Part shown: one piece after another, positions 28,609-38,372 of the stretch
How positions within the stretch are numbered: the first letter of the stretch is position 1
How the letters are laid out: each line of letters begins with the position of its first letter
Source: Pseudooctadecabacter jejudonensis
Lineage (GTDB): Bacteria; Pseudomonadota; Alphaproteobacteria; Rhodobacterales; Rhodobacteraceae
Direction of reading: 5' to 3'
DNA: 64,000 bases
Assembly (NCBI RefSeq): GCF_900172275.1
Contig: NZ_FWFT01000002.1
Coordinates: 558,001 to 622,000, forward strand
Notes under the pieces: generated by a model
What the model saw: the letters and a program-made list of their open reading frames with translations, nothing else
What the model was told of the DNA's origin: nothing
Database searches by the model: none
Translations under genes and position numbers: made by a program

Positions 28609-29607
28609 ATGACCACTGCATCAACTATTGCGTGGGACGACACTGTTCTGCCATTTCAACTGGACGCATCGGACATCCGCGGGCGCGTGGCCCGTCTGGA
28701 CGGGGTGTTGGATCAGGTTCTGTCACAGCATGATTACCCCCCCGCGGTTGAGGCTTTGGTGGCGGAAATGGCGCTGCTGACGGCCTTGATCGGTCAGACG
28801 ATAAAATTGCGTTGGAAGCTGTCGTTGCAGGTGCGCGGCGATGGTCCTGCACGTCTGATTGCCACGGATTACTATGGCCCGACTGAGGACGGACAACCTG
28901 GCCGCATTCGGGCCTACGCCAGCTATGACAAGGATAAGATTGACCCGACAGGGCATCCGTTCAGCCAGATCGGCAAAGGCTACTTTGCGATCCTCATCGA
29001 CCAAGGCGAAGGCACCACCCCCTATCAGGGTATCACGCCGATCGCGGGTGGCAGCCTGTCTGCCTGTGCTGAGGCGTACTTTGCCCAGTCTGAACAGCTG
29101 CCCACATCGTTCAAACTGACGTTTGGCAAATCCTCTGTTCCAGGCGGCACGGAAAGCTGGCGGGCGGGTGGCATTATGCTGCAAGCGATGCCCAAGGCGT
29201 CCCCCTCGGCCAACCCCGATGGTGTATCCGACGACGGGCTGACGGCCGCCGCTGATCTGATGGATGACGAAGAGGGTGAGGACTGGAACCGCGCCAACCA
29301 TCTTTTGCAAACCGCAGAAGAGATGGAGATGATAGGCCCCTCCGTTCAACCGACAGAACTGTTGGTCCGTTTGTTCCACGAAGAACAACCGCGCGTGTTT
29401 GATCCGCAGCCGGTGCAATTCGGGTGTTCGTGCTCTGACGACAAAGTGCGTCAGTCCCTGTCGATCTACTCGGCAAAGGACATCGCCACAATGACAACGG
29501 ACGAAGGCATTGTGACGGCCGATTGTCAGTTCTGCGGGGCGCACTACGAATTTGACCCCGCAACCTTGGGGTTTGAGGCCACGGAAGGCCCAGATGCAAA
29601 ATCCTAA
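28609..29607 (+). CDS. hslO: Redox-regulated chaperone Hsp33
   Basis: Holdase activated by oxidative unfolding. The 332-residue protein has the N-terminal HSP33 core (LVAEMALLTALIGQTIKLRWKL; ARLIATDYYG; GYFAILIDQGEG) and the C-terminal zinc/redox switch C-x-C (FGCSCS, about 288-290) and C-x2-C (ADCQFCGAHYEF, about 317-320). It is slightly longer than E. coli HslO (292) because of an acidic insert near 205-240. The Nudix gene that follows starts in its stop codon (TAATG). Confidence 0.95.
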   Translation: MTTASTIAWDDTVLPFQLDASDIRGRVARLDGVLDQVLSQHDYPPAVEALVAEMALLTALIGQTIKLRWKLSLQVRGDGPARLIATDYYGPTEDGQPGRIRAYASYDKDKIDPTGHPFSQIGKGYFAILIDQGEGTTPYQGITPIAGGSLSACAEAYFAQSEQLPTSFKLTFGKSSVPGGTESWRAGGIMLQAMPKASPSANPDGVSDDGLTAAADLMDDEEGEDWNRANHLLQTAEEMEMIGPSVQPTELLVRLFHEEQPRVFDPQPVQFGCSCSDDKVRQSLSIYSAKDIATMTTDEGIVTADCQFCGAHYEFDPATLGFEATEGPDAKS

Positions 29608-30203
29608 TGCAAAGCCCTGAGGATCTCAAAAATGCCCTGCTCCGCGCGGTGGACCGCGTGGGGCAGGGCACGTCTGATTTCGATCTGAACCCCGAAGTGG
29701 TTTTGCCCAAGGGCCGTGTTTTGAAACAAGCGGGCGTCTTGATGGCCGTGACACATGACGCGCAGGTGATCCTGACCAAACGATCCGCTCATCTGAAAAA
29801 CCACCCCGGACAGATCGCTTTTCCAGGTGGTCGGATGGACGACACCGATACCGATCTGGTGCAGACTGCCCTGCGTGAGGCGCAGGAGGAAATCGGCCTT
29901 GATCCGACATGCGTCGATGTTCTTGGCCCGCTGCCCAGTCATGAAACTGTCACCAGTTATACCGCCACCCCGATCGTCGCGCTGATCCCGTCCGGGCTGA
30001 CCTTTACCCCTGAACCTGGCGAAGTGGCTGAGGTGTTCACCGTCCCCTTGTCTCACGTCACCACGATTGCGAATTTTGCTGTGCAGGGCCGCCGTTGGCG
30101 CGGGCAAAGACGCCAGTATTACACGGTGCCGTATGGACCTCATTACATCTGGGGGGCCACCGCCCGAATGTTGCGCAGCTTGGCAGAGGTGTGGGATGAC
30201 TGA
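29607..30203 (+). CDS. CoA pyrophosphatase-type Nudix hydrolase
   Basis: A 198-residue protein with the UPF0035-type motif KRSAHLKNHPGQIAFPGG, which marks CoA pyrophosphatases (NUDT7/YeaB group), then a Nudix box ending in ALREAQEEIGLD. Later SHETVTSYTATPIVALI fits this group. The likely reaction is CoA to 3',5'-ADP plus 4'-phosphopantetheine. It sits between hslO (1-base overlap) and the CCA-adding enzyme (8-base overlap), an arrangement seen in Rhodobacterales. Confidence 0.9.
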   Translation: MQSPEDLKNALLRAVDRVGQGTSDFDLNPEVVLPKGRVLKQAGVLMAVTHDAQVILTKRSAHLKNHPGQIAFPGGRMDDTDTDLVQTALREAQEEIGLDPTCVDVLGPLPSHETVTSYTATPIVALIPSGLTFTPEPGEVAEVFTVPLSHVTTIANFAVQGRRWRGQRRQYYTVPYGPHYIWGATARMLRSLAEVWDD

Positions 30204-31473
30204 GGCGTCTCGCATCCTTTGGGGGCAAGACGGCACCTTGCGTTCCATCGGTCAGCCCGCTTGGTTGACGGACCCAGACCTTGCCCAACTGATGCAAGGG
30301 TTCGAAGACGCAGGCCAACAGATCTATGCCGTGGGTGGGTGTGTCCGCGATACCGTGATCGAGGCGGAACAGAACGTCCCGCCCAACGAACCGCGCGTGC
30401 GGGTGAACGATGTTGATCTGGCAACAGATGCTGTTCCCTCCCGCACTGTCGAAATCATCGAACGTCTTTCCGACATTCATGGCAAGCCGTGGAAAGCGGT
30501 CCCCACGGGAATTGACCATGGCACAATCAGCGCCATCGGCCCTCGGTCAGGGCAGGCGTTTGAGATCACGACGTTCCGCCGCGACGTCGACACGGACGGT
30601 CGCCATGCCACTGTCGCGTTTTCGGACACTGTCGCCGAAGACGCCCAGCGCCGTGATTTTACGATGAATGCCTTTTATGCGGACCGTCAGGGGAATGTCA
30701 TTGATCCCGTGGGCGGCTCTGCTGACCTGAAGGCGCGGCATGTCCGATTTATCGGCGATCCCATGCAGCGCATTGAAGAGGATTACCTTCGGATCCTTCG
30801 GTTCTTTCGGTTTACAGGGTCGCACGGGCGGTCCGAAGATGGGATTGACGCCGATGGCCTTGCCGCCTGCGCGATGGGGGCAGATGGGCTGGATGGCGTA
30901 TCGCGTGAACGCATCGGGGCTGAGGTCGTGCGCATCATGGGCCACCCCGATCCAGCGCCCACCATTGGGTCTATGGAAATGTCAGGTGTCTTGGCCCGGA
31001 TTTTGCCGGGTGCAGGGTGTGCCTCGCTTGCCCGTCTTGTGGACCTCGAAGGAGCCTATCCGGCCGAGGACCCCATGTTGTCCCCCGCTGACGTTCCCAC
31101 ACGGTTGGCGTCTTTGGGGTGCGACGACATTGTGGACCGGTTGCGTTTGTCGAAAGACCAAGCCCGCAAAATTGCACTCGTCCGCCAAGAAGCAGGCGCG
31201 GCGACGCCACCGCACGAATTGTCATACCGCCACGGTTTTTGGCCGGCTGTGCAGTGCCTGTTGTTGCGCTGGGCGTCGTTGCTCAGCCCGTTTGATGCCA
31301 CCGCAATCGCGGATTTGGAATTGGGGGCGCAAGCAACCTTTCCCATCACCGCCCGCGATCTGATGCCGGAGTATTCCGGCAAAGCATTAGGGGATCGGCT
31401 GGCAAAGCTTGAGGCCGCCTGGATTGCGTCAAAGTTCACCAAAACAAAAACAGATCTGATGAAGATGCCATGA
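30196..31473 (+). CDS. CCA tRNA nucleotidyltransferase
   Basis: Adds or repairs the tRNA 3'-CCA end, or poly(A) in related members. The 425-residue protein has the class II motif GGCVRD (about 47-52) and DVDLATDA for the two catalytic carboxylates, RRDFTMNAFYAD, and the LRILRFFRF segment of the neck. Between GGCVRD and DVDLATD there is an insertion of about 14 residues, EAEQNVPPNEPRVRV, longer than usual. The ATG at 30196 is inside the end of the Nudix gene. Confidence 0.93.
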   Translation: MTEASRILWGQDGTLRSIGQPAWLTDPDLAQLMQGFEDAGQQIYAVGGCVRDTVIEAEQNVPPNEPRVRVNDVDLATDAVPSRTVEIIERLSDIHGKPWKAVPTGIDHGTISAIGPRSGQAFEITTFRRDVDTDGRHATVAFSDTVAEDAQRRDFTMNAFYADRQGNVIDPVGGSADLKARHVRFIGDPMQRIEEDYLRILRFFRFTGSHGRSEDGIDADGLAACAMGADGLDGVSRERIGAEVVRIMGHPDPAPTIGSMEMSGVLARILPGAGCASLARLVDLEGAYPAEDPMLSPADVPTRLASLGCDDIVDRLRLSKDQARKIALVRQEAGAATPPHELSYRHGFWPAVQCLLLRWASLLSPFDATAIADLELGAQATFPITARDLMPEYSGKALGDRLAKLEAAWIASKFTKTKTDLMKMP

Positions 31474-32042
31474 CGGCGCTGATTGGGTTTGTCTTCTTTG
31501 GCTTGTTCTCACCGGGGCCGAACGTCATTCTTCTGACAGCGTCTGGCGCACGGTTCGGGTTTCAGCGGACGTTGCCCCATTTGCTGGGTGTGGCGCTGGG
31601 CGTTGGTGTGATTGCGTTCGTCACGGGGCTGGGCCTTGGCACCTTGATCACCGCCTATCCGGCTTTGCGCATCGGTTTGATGATCATCGCCTCGCTGTGG
31701 ATCTTATGGATGGCGTGGAAGTTGTGGCACGCCAAACCCGCCGCGGCAGAAGACAACGACCGGCCGTTTACCTTTGTGCAGGCGATTTTGTTCCAATGGA
31801 TCAATCCTAAGATCTGGGCGGTCGCGACCTCGGCCTCTGCGCTGGTGTCTGGCCTTGCGCCGTTGGACCAAGGGTTGACCTTGGGCGTGACGTTTTCGCT
31901 GACGAACCTTGGTGTGTGCCTGTTCTGGACCTGCGCCGGCAGCCTTTTGAAAACCTTGTTGTCTGATCCGGCGAAGTGGCGCATTTTTATGCGGTGCATG
32001 GCCATAGCACTGGCCGTCTTTTCCGGTTTGGTTTTCCTTTAA
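31470..32042 (+). CDS. LysE-family exporter
   Basis: A 190-residue membrane protein with about six hydrophobic segments. The opening TALIGFVFFGLFSPGPNVILL and SGARFGFQRTLPHLLGVALG is the LysE/RhtB signature (the PGPN motif). Family members export amino acids or homoserine lactones; substrate cannot be assigned. The ATG overlaps the CCA gene stop by 4 bases. Confidence 0.88.
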   Translation: MTALIGFVFFGLFSPGPNVILLTASGARFGFQRTLPHLLGVALGVGVIAFVTGLGLGTLITAYPALRIGLMIIASLWILWMAWKLWHAKPAAAEDNDRPFTFVQAILFQWINPKIWAVATSASALVSGLAPLDQGLTLGVTFSLTNLGVCLFWTCAGSLLKTLLSDPAKWRIFMRCMAIALAVFSGLVFL

Positions 32043-32083
32043 TCCGTTTCGGGTTAAGTCAGGGACGGAAAGGTACTGTTCCT

Positions 32084-33931
32084 GTGTTCCGTTTCTTTGA
32101 AAACCTTGTTGATCCGTATGAGCCCTACGCGCAGGTGGACGCCCCGCCCACGCGCCTTTGGCCGTTTCTGAAGACCTATGCGCGCCCGTTCAAACGGGTC
32201 TTCTGGGCGGCTGGTATCATGTCCGTCGTCGTCGCTGTCATTGAGATTTGGTTGATCGCCTACATGGGTCGATTGGTGGATCTGATCGCGCCCGGATCCG
32301 AGGGTACGGTGTGGTCCGACTACGGATGGGAATTCTTCGCTGTTGGTCTTTTTTTGCTGACCCTGCGTCCGCTTTTGCAGGTCATTGATGTCGCACTCCT
32401 CAACCAATCCATTGTGCCGAATTTCGGCACCATCGTGCGGTGGCGGGCGCATCGTCATGTCTTGCGTCAATCGGTTGGCTGGTTCGAAAACGACTTCGCC
32501 GGACGCATCGCCAACCGTATTATGCAAACCCCACCCGCTGCGGGGGAGGTTGCGTTTCAAGTCTTCGACGCCGTGACCTTTGCCCTGGCCTATATCGTGG
32601 GCGCTGCGGTTTTGCTGATGGGGGCGGACCCTCGATTGCTGATTCCCCTGCTGGTTTGGTTTGTTCTTTATGCAGCCTTGGTGCGCTGGACTGTGAAACG
32701 TGTGGGCCCCGCTGCGCAGGCGTCCTCTGATGCGCGGTCTGAGGTGACGGGCCGCGTCGTTGACAGCTACACCAACATTCATTCCGTCAAGATGTTCGCG
32801 CACCACGACCGAGAAATCGACTACGCCCGCGACGCCATCGAAAAGACCCGCACTGCGCTGCAACGCGAAATGCGGCTGTACACGATTATGGATGTGTCGC
32901 TGGTGGTGTTGAACGGCTTCCTCATCGTCTCTGTCGTTGGTTGGGCGCTGTGGCTGTGGTCCGGCGGGCTGGCTTCTGCGGGGATCGTTGCGGCCGCTGC
33001 GGCGCTGACATTGCGGCTCAATGCGATGACGGGCTGGATTATGTGGGCCGTGACAAATCTGTTCCAAAACCTTGGCGTTATCGCCGAAGGGATGGAAACC
33101 ATCGCCCAGCCGATCACATTGGTCGATGACGAAACGGCGAAGCCCTTGGCCATCGAAGGAGGGGCGATTCGTATCGAGAGTCTGACCCATCACTACGGTC
33201 GCGATGCGGGTGGCATTGATGCATTGTCCCTTTCGATTGCGGCTGGGGAAAAGGTCGGGCTTGTTGGGCGCTCAGGGGCGGGTAAATCCACTTTGGTGAA
33301 ACTGCTGTTGCGGTTCTATGACGCCGAAGGCGGCCGAATTTTGGTGGATGGGCAGGACATTCGCACCGCAACACAAGACAGTGTGCGGCACGCCATCGGG
33401 ATGGTGCAGCAGGACAGCTCCCTCCTGCATCGGTCGGTGCGCGACAACATCCTTTATGGGGATCCCTCCGCGTCTGAAGAACAGATGATTGAGGCGGCCA
33501 AACGCGCCGAAGCCCATGACTTCATCCTCGATCTTGAGGATGGCGAGGGCCGGACAGGATACGATGCCCAAGTCGGCGAACGCGGCGTAAAGCTGTCGGG
33601 CGGCCAGCGGCAGCGCATATCGCTTGCACGGGTGATCCTAAAGGACGCCCCTATCTTGCTGCTGGATGAGGCGACATCAGCCCTCGATTCTGAGGTTGAG
33701 GCGACGATCCAATCGACCCTCACCAAATTGATGGACGGCAAAACCGTCATTGCCATCGCACACCGTTTGTCGACGATTTCGCAAATGGACCGGATTATCG
33801 TGATGGATGCGGGCCGCATTGTCGAAGATGGGACGCATGATGAACTCTTGGCGCAAGACGGGCAGTATGCCGGTTTCTGGCGTCGGCAGTCTGGCGGGTT
33901 CATCGGCACTGATCTGGACGCGGCCGAATGA
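32084..33931 (+). CDS. ABC exporter, half-transporter A
   Basis: A 615-residue fusion of a six-helix ABC transmembrane domain (about 35-330) and an ATPase. It has Walker A GRSGAGKST (about 395-403), the LSGGQRQRISLARV signature, Walker B ILLLDEATSALD and the H-loop AIAHRLSTI, all intact. It starts with GTG at 32084, preceded by GGAAAGG. The ATG of the next half-transporter overlaps by 4 bases, so the two are probably a heterodimer. Substrate is unknown; lipid, peptide or drug export would fit the fold (MsbA-like). Confidence 0.88.
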   Translation: MFRFFENLVDPYEPYAQVDAPPTRLWPFLKTYARPFKRVFWAAGIMSVVVAVIEIWLIAYMGRLVDLIAPGSEGTVWSDYGWEFFAVGLFLLTLRPLLQVIDVALLNQSIVPNFGTIVRWRAHRHVLRQSVGWFENDFAGRIANRIMQTPPAAGEVAFQVFDAVTFALAYIVGAAVLLMGADPRLLIPLLVWFVLYAALVRWTVKRVGPAAQASSDARSEVTGRVVDSYTNIHSVKMFAHHDREIDYARDAIEKTRTALQREMRLYTIMDVSLVVLNGFLIVSVVGWALWLWSGGLASAGIVAAAAALTLRLNAMTGWIMWAVTNLFQNLGVIAEGMETIAQPITLVDDETAKPLAIEGGAIRIESLTHHYGRDAGGIDALSLSIAAGEKVGLVGRSGAGKSTLVKLLLRFYDAEGGRILVDGQDIRTATQDSVRHAIGMVQQDSSLLHRSVRDNILYGDPSASEEQMIEAAKRAEAHDFILDLEDGEGRTGYDAQVGERGVKLSGGQRQRISLARVILKDAPILLLDEATSALDSEVEATIQSTLTKLMDGKTVIAIAHRLSTISQMDRIIVMDAGRIVEDGTHDELLAQDGQYAGFWRRQSGGFIGTDLDAAE

Positions 33932-35769
33932 TCCTACAAACATGGCGGCGCATGGTGATTTGGGGCGTGCGCGCGTTGCGCAGCGAGGATCGCGCCGTGA
34001 CACCCCCACCGCAAACACTGCTGAACTTTATACGCTGGTCGATTCGTGGTGCCGGCTGGGCCATTGCGCTGACCATCGGGTTATCCCTCGCCCATGGCGC
34101 GACAGAGGTTGCGACAGCATGGGCGCTAGGCCGCATTGTTGATGCTGTGGCCGATGGCGCGTTGTCCAGTGCGGGTTGGGTATTGGCGCTGGCGCTGTTC
34201 TTGTTGCTGATCGCGCGGCCCATTTTGTTCAGCGCGGGGGCATTTGTGCAGTCCATCGTTTTGGGGCCGGGTATTTTCACCCAAACACTGCAACGTCTTT
34301 ACCGGCACAGTGTTGGCCAGGCGGTCAGCTTTTTCGATAATGACTTTGCGGGTCGTCTGGCACAAAAACAGATGCAAACAGCGGGTGCGATGGCGCAGGC
34401 CATCACCGAAAGCAGCGGGCCCATTTTGTTCGGATTGGCCAGCGTGCTGGGCGCGGTTGTCTTGGTCGCGACCATCGCGCCGGTTCTGGTTCTTGTCATG
34501 CTGGTCTGGTTTCTTGGGTATCTGGCATTTCTGCGCTTCACGATCCCGAAAGTCCGCTCTCGTGCAGGTGCGCGGGCTGAGGCGCGCAGCCAGGTGACTG
34601 GGCATGTTGTCGATACGGTCACGAACATCAAAACGGTCAAACTGTTCGCACGGGCGGATCACGAAGACGAACAAGCCATCCGCGCCATGCGGGTTCTGCA
34701 CGAACGACAGGGCGATTTCGGCGAAATCTCCGTTCTGTTTCGGCTGGGGCTGACGTTTATTGCGGGGCTTTTGCCGATTGCACTTGTTGGGGTCGGGCTG
34801 ATGCAGCCGGATGCCTCTGCCGGTGATATTGCGGCGATGGGTGCCGTGGCCATCCGCCTTAGCCAGATGACTGGGTTCATCAGTTTCACCCTTATGTCGA
34901 TCTATGCCGATCTGGGTGAGATTGAGGATGGCATGAAGACATTGGCGGGTCGGCACACGCTGACGGACGCCAAGGGCGCTGGCGTTTTGTCTGTTGAGGG
35001 CGGCCAGATCGAATTTAAAAATGTCACCTTTGATTATGACGGCACGGGTGGTGGGATTCGCGACATCAACCTAACCGTCAAACCGGGGGAAAAACTGGGC
35101 ATTGTCGGGGGATCAGGTGCGGGGAAATCGACCCTCGTGAACCTGCTGCTCCGGCTTTATGACGCCAAGGAAGGGCGTATCGAAATTGATGGCCAGAACA
35201 TCGCAACGGTGACGCAAGACAGCCTGCGGCAAACCATTGGCGTGGTCACGCAGGAAACGGCGATGTTCAACCGATCTGTCCGCGCCAACGTGCTTTATGG
35301 TCGCCCAGATGCGACGGACGACGAGATGATGGATGCTATCAATCGTGCTGAGGCCCGCCAGTTCATCGAAGACCTGAAGGACACCAAGGGCCGCACGGCG
35401 TTTCAGGCCCATTTGGGTGAACGGGGGGTCAAACTGTCTGGCGGTCAGCGCCAACGCATCGCCCTTGCCCGCGCCATGTTGAAAGACGCTCCGATCTTGG
35501 TTCTGGATGAGGCGACAAGTGCCCTCGATAGTGAGGTTGAGGCCGCGATTCAAATCGCCCTGGATCGTGCGATGGAGGGGAAAACCGTCGTGGCCATCGC
35601 GCATCGTCTGTCTACAATTGCCCACATGGACCGCATTATTGTGCTTGAACAGGGTCGCATTGTGGAAGAAGGCAGCCACCAAGACCTGTTGGCGCAGGGT
35701 GGAACCTATGCGCGGTACTGGACACGACAGTCCGGCGGGTTTGATGTGGAAAACGCCGAGGCTTCGTAA
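33928..35769 (+). CDS. ABC exporter, half-transporter B
   Basis: A 613-residue partner with the same organisation: six transmembrane helices (about 45-310) and an ATPase with Walker A GGSGAGKST (about 393-401), LSGGQRQRIALARA, Walker B ILVLDEATSALD and AIAHRLSTI. Both halves look catalytically complete, unlike many heterodimers with one degenerate site. The RNA methylase gene begins directly after its TAA. The protein may start later than the first ATG, as the first 30 residues are not typical. Confidence 0.88.
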   Translation: MILQTWRRMVIWGVRALRSEDRAVTPPPQTLLNFIRWSIRGAGWAIALTIGLSLAHGATEVATAWALGRIVDAVADGALSSAGWVLALALFLLLIARPILFSAGAFVQSIVLGPGIFTQTLQRLYRHSVGQAVSFFDNDFAGRLAQKQMQTAGAMAQAITESSGPILFGLASVLGAVVLVATIAPVLVLVMLVWFLGYLAFLRFTIPKVRSRAGARAEARSQVTGHVVDTVTNIKTVKLFARADHEDEQAIRAMRVLHERQGDFGEISVLFRLGLTFIAGLLPIALVGVGLMQPDASAGDIAAMGAVAIRLSQMTGFISFTLMSIYADLGEIEDGMKTLAGRHTLTDAKGAGVLSVEGGQIEFKNVTFDYDGTGGGIRDINLTVKPGEKLGIVGGSGAGKSTLVNLLLRLYDAKEGRIEIDGQNIATVTQDSLRQTIGVVTQETAMFNRSVRANVLYGRPDATDDEMMDAINRAEARQFIEDLKDTKGRTAFQAHLGERGVKLSGGQRQRIALARAMLKDAPILVLDEATSALDSEVEAAIQIALDRAMEGKTVVAIAHRLSTIAHMDRIIVLEQGRIVEEGSHQDLLAQGGTYARYWTRQSGGFDVENAEAS

Positions 35770-36972
35770 ATGACCCAGACTGTTGAAAAGATGACCCAAG
35801 CAGGCCTTGGCCAGTTGGCGGATGGGACGTTGCTGGATCGCGTTTTGCCAGGCGAAGAGGTTGACGTTCAGCCAGACGGATCCGCGCGGATCGTCACCCC
35901 CGTCGCTGATCGCGTCAAACCCCCTTGCCGTCATTTCAAAAGCTGTGGCGGCTGTGCGGTCCAGCACGCCTCAGACGGGTTTGTGGCAGATTGGAAAACC
36001 CAGATCGTTGCGCGGGCCCTGTCCGCACGTGATCTGGCATTCCCATTTCGTGCCTTGCATACCTCTCCCTCTCAAAGTCGGCGCCGCGCGCGGTTTTCAG
36101 GGCGGCGCACCAAAAAAGGCGCAATGGTCGGGTTTCATGCGAAGGCCTCTGACGCGCTGATTGATGTGCCTGATTGCCAGCTTTTGCTGCCGACTTTGCG
36201 GGCTGGCTTTCCCGCGTATGAAGCGTTGACGGTGATCGCCGCGTCCCGCAAATCTGAAATTAACCTGACCGTCACCGATACGTTGGGGGGGTTGGATGTG
36301 ATGGTGACGACGGAAAAGCCCCTTGATGGGCCGCTGCGGATTGAATTGGCGGCATTGGCGGATGCGCATGATCTGGCCCGTTTGGCGTGGAATGACGACG
36401 TGGTCGTGACCCGTAAGTCCCCCGATCAGCAATTTGGCCCGGCCCGCGTTGGCCCGCCCGCCGGTTCGTTTTTGCAAGCGACCCGTGAAGGGGAGGCCGC
36501 CTTGGTCGATGCAGTGATGGGCACAGTGGGGGACGCCAAACGTATCGTTGATCTGTTTTCGGGGGCGGGCACGTTTAGTCTGCCTCTCGCCACACAGGCG
36601 GAAGTTCACGCCATTGAGGGAGAGGCTGAGATGCTTGATGCCCTTGATCGGGGCTGGCGCACCGCTGTGGGGTTGAAACGGGTGACGACCGAGGCCCGCG
36701 ATCTTTTTCGCAGACCGTTGGAGCCGGACGAATTGGATCGCTTTGATCTGGCCGTTCTTGACCCGCCGCGGGCGGGGGCGGAGGCACAGATCAGAACCTT
36801 GGCGGCGTCCAAGTTGGCGGCAGTGACAATGGTGTCGTGCAATCCCATCACCTTCGCCCGCGACGCGGCCCACCTGACATCGGCAGGTTTTGTGATGGAT
36901 TGGATCGACGTTGTCGACCAATTCCGGTGGTCCCCGCATGTCGAACTTGTGGCGGGTTTCACACGTTCGTGA
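35770..36972 (+). CDS. 23S rRNA (uracil-C5)-type methyltransferase, TrmA/RlmD family
   Basis: Transfers a methyl group from SAM to C5 of a uracil in RNA. The 400-residue protein has the N-terminal iron-sulphur motif C-x5-C-x2-C (in CRHFKSCGGCAVQH, about 55-63) with a later Cys in VPDCQLL, and a Rossmann SAM domain with VDLFSGAGTFSLPLA. The LDPPRAGAEAQ loop and catalytic VSCNPITFARD are present. The nearest named relatives are RlmD/RlmC/TrmA; which uracil is methylated cannot be read. It lies directly behind the ABC pair (TAA-ATG). Confidence 0.92.
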   Translation: MTQTVEKMTQAGLGQLADGTLLDRVLPGEEVDVQPDGSARIVTPVADRVKPPCRHFKSCGGCAVQHASDGFVADWKTQIVARALSARDLAFPFRALHTSPSQSRRRARFSGRRTKKGAMVGFHAKASDALIDVPDCQLLLPTLRAGFPAYEALTVIAASRKSEINLTVTDTLGGLDVMVTTEKPLDGPLRIELAALADAHDLARLAWNDDVVVTRKSPDQQFGPARVGPPAGSFLQATREGEAALVDAVMGTVGDAKRIVDLFSGAGTFSLPLATQAEVHAIEGEAEMLDALDRGWRTAVGLKRVTTEARDLFRRPLEPDELDRFDLAVLDPPRAGAEAQIRTLAASKLAAVTMVSCNPITFARDAAHLTSAGFVMDWIDVVDQFRWSPHVELVAGFTRS

Positions 36973-37051
36973 GCGACGATTCGCCTGTGCTGCTAGGCAG
37001 ATTGCGGCAAATGTCGTAAGACGATGAAAAACCTCTGTGGGCAGTACCGCA

Positions 37052-37543
37052 ATGATGAATCGACGCACATTTACAAGTGCCGCAGCGCTGTTCGCGCTGA
37101 CGGCATGTTCGAACAAATTTCGTGTTTATGCTGGCCCGCCGGTCACCAGCATCGTTGTGCAAAAAGAACGTCGGAAGATGTTCCTTTTGAATGAACAGGA
37201 CGTCTTGAAAACCTACGACTTTGAACTGGGTTTTGCGCCCACAGGTCATAAGCAGGTTGAAGGCGACGGTCGGACGCCCGAGGGCGCCTACTACATCGAT
37301 CGAAAAAACCCGAACAGTCGTTTCTATCTTTCGATTGGAATTTCATATCCAAACAACCGCGACCGCGCACGGGCAGCGGCCATGGGACAATCACCCGGGG
37401 GTGATATCTTCATTCACGGCACGCCAAAGCGGTTCCGGCGTGAGCCTGATTGGACATGGGGGTGTTTGGCTGTCAAAGACCGTGAGATGGAAGACATCTA
37501 TGCCATGGTAAATATTGGCACGCCCATCTTCCTGTATCCTTAA
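37052..37543 (+). CDS. L,D-transpeptidase family lipoprotein
   Basis: A 163-residue exported protein. The N-terminus has two Arg followed by a hydrophobic stretch and lipobox LTAC-S, so it is likely a lipoprotein. The YkuD-type catalytic region has the family His in IHGTP and the active Cys in TWGCLAV (about residues 141-144). Such enzymes make 3-3 cross-links in peptidoglycan or anchor proteins to it. The start at 37052 follows directly on GTG-frame; ATG at 37055 is also possible. It converges with the CAP lipoprotein, stops 1 base apart. Confidence 0.87.
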   Translation: MMNRRTFTSAAALFALTACSNKFRVYAGPPVTSIVVQKERRKMFLLNEQDVLKTYDFELGFAPTGHKQVEGDGRTPEGAYYIDRKNPNSRFYLSIGISYPNNRDRARAAAMGQSPGGDIFIHGTPKRFRREPDWTWGCLAVKDREMEDIYAMVNIGTPIFLYP

Positions 37544-37544
37544 A

Positions 37545-38099
37545 TTACTGAATGGCCAGCGGATTGGCTTCTGCGACAGCGCCCGCGCGTGTGCGGTCTG
37601 CCAGAACAAGGGTCCACCAGATTTTGCCGTTCGCTTCCTGAAACCATGAAAAACCCATGTCGTTTGCAGCCGGATCAAGCAAAACAGCGCGCGTATTCGG
37701 GCGCTGCATCCATGCTGCCAGCGTTTCAAGCTCTGTCTCATAAGTCTCAGAGATCGTTTCACCGGTCAGTTGGCCTGCATAGCCAACACGGCGCAGACGG
37801 TCGATTGGGGACGACCCATCAGATCCGAAGTGCCATGGCCGATTCTGAACCGACATATCCCGCGAATGAGTCGCGGCGGCAGCATTCAGCTGCGCGTTCA
37901 GTTGGACAGGGCCAGCGCCTGCTGCTTGTCGCAGCGCATTTAGTCCGTCCACCATTCTGAACTGAATATCCGGTCCATCCTGTGCGGAAATCCGATAAAT
38001 CTGCTGCGCAGGAAGGCCATCCGGGCCCACAGGTGCGGATGTGCTACAGGCGCTGAGCCCAAGACCGGCGATTCCCAAAAGAAATGAACGACGACGCAT
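37545..38099 (-). CDS. CAP-domain (SCP/PR-1-like) lipoprotein
   Basis: A 184-residue protein starting MRRRSFLLGIAGLGLSAC-S, a lipoprotein signal with a Tat-like triple Arg. The mature part is a CAP domain (NALRQAAGAGPVQLNAQLNAAAATHSRDM; HFGSDGSSPIDRLRRVGYAG; GETISETYET; NDMGFSWFQ). CAP proteins lack a common activity; bacterial members occur in cell envelopes. The start at 38099 has AAGGGA upstream with spacing of 6-9. It may have a role in the envelope with the neighbouring L,D-transpeptidase. Confidence 0.85.
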   Translation of the reverse strand: MRRRSFLLGIAGLGLSACSTSAPVGPDGLPAQQIYRISAQDGPDIQFRMVDGLNALRQAAGAGPVQLNAQLNAAAATHSRDMSVQNRPWHFGSDGSSPIDRLRRVGYAGQLTGETISETYETELETLAAWMQRPNTRAVLLDPAANDMGFSWFQEANGKIWWTLVLADRTRAGAVAEANPLAIQ

Positions 38100-38372
38100 T
38101 GATGATCCCTTATCGGTTTTGTCCGCAATATCGCCTAAAACCGAGCTATTCAAACCTTCAGATGTGCAAAATGGTTCCCGCTGCATTCACATTCGTTTGT
38201 GAAACATGATGTACCAATCACACGTACAAATCGTTGAATTTGTTTAAGTTATTGAAATAAATATATGAATTTTGCGCCCTATGCTACGATGTGGCGACAA
38301 TGTGACGGCGAAGTGTTGCTGATATGACGACAGGTGCGTCGGAATACTGCTACGATTGGCAATGTCTTTGCA
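38100..38372. other. Non-coding AT-rich gap
   Basis: The 273 bases between the CAP lipoprotein and the promoter of the 63-aa gene have no supportable ORF. They hold an AT-rich part (about 38216-38275) and presumably the CAP gene promoter near 38150. I see no tRNA or clear repeat. Confidence 0.6.

Noticed and set aside
32084-35769. Paired ABC half-transporters considered as a bacteriocin or toxin exporter
   Set aside because: No peptidase domain, precursor peptide or immunity gene lies near; all neighbours are housekeeping.
38216-38275. AT-rich patch considered as a second origin or attachment site
   Set aside because: No DnaA box, no tRNA end and no flanking repeats.
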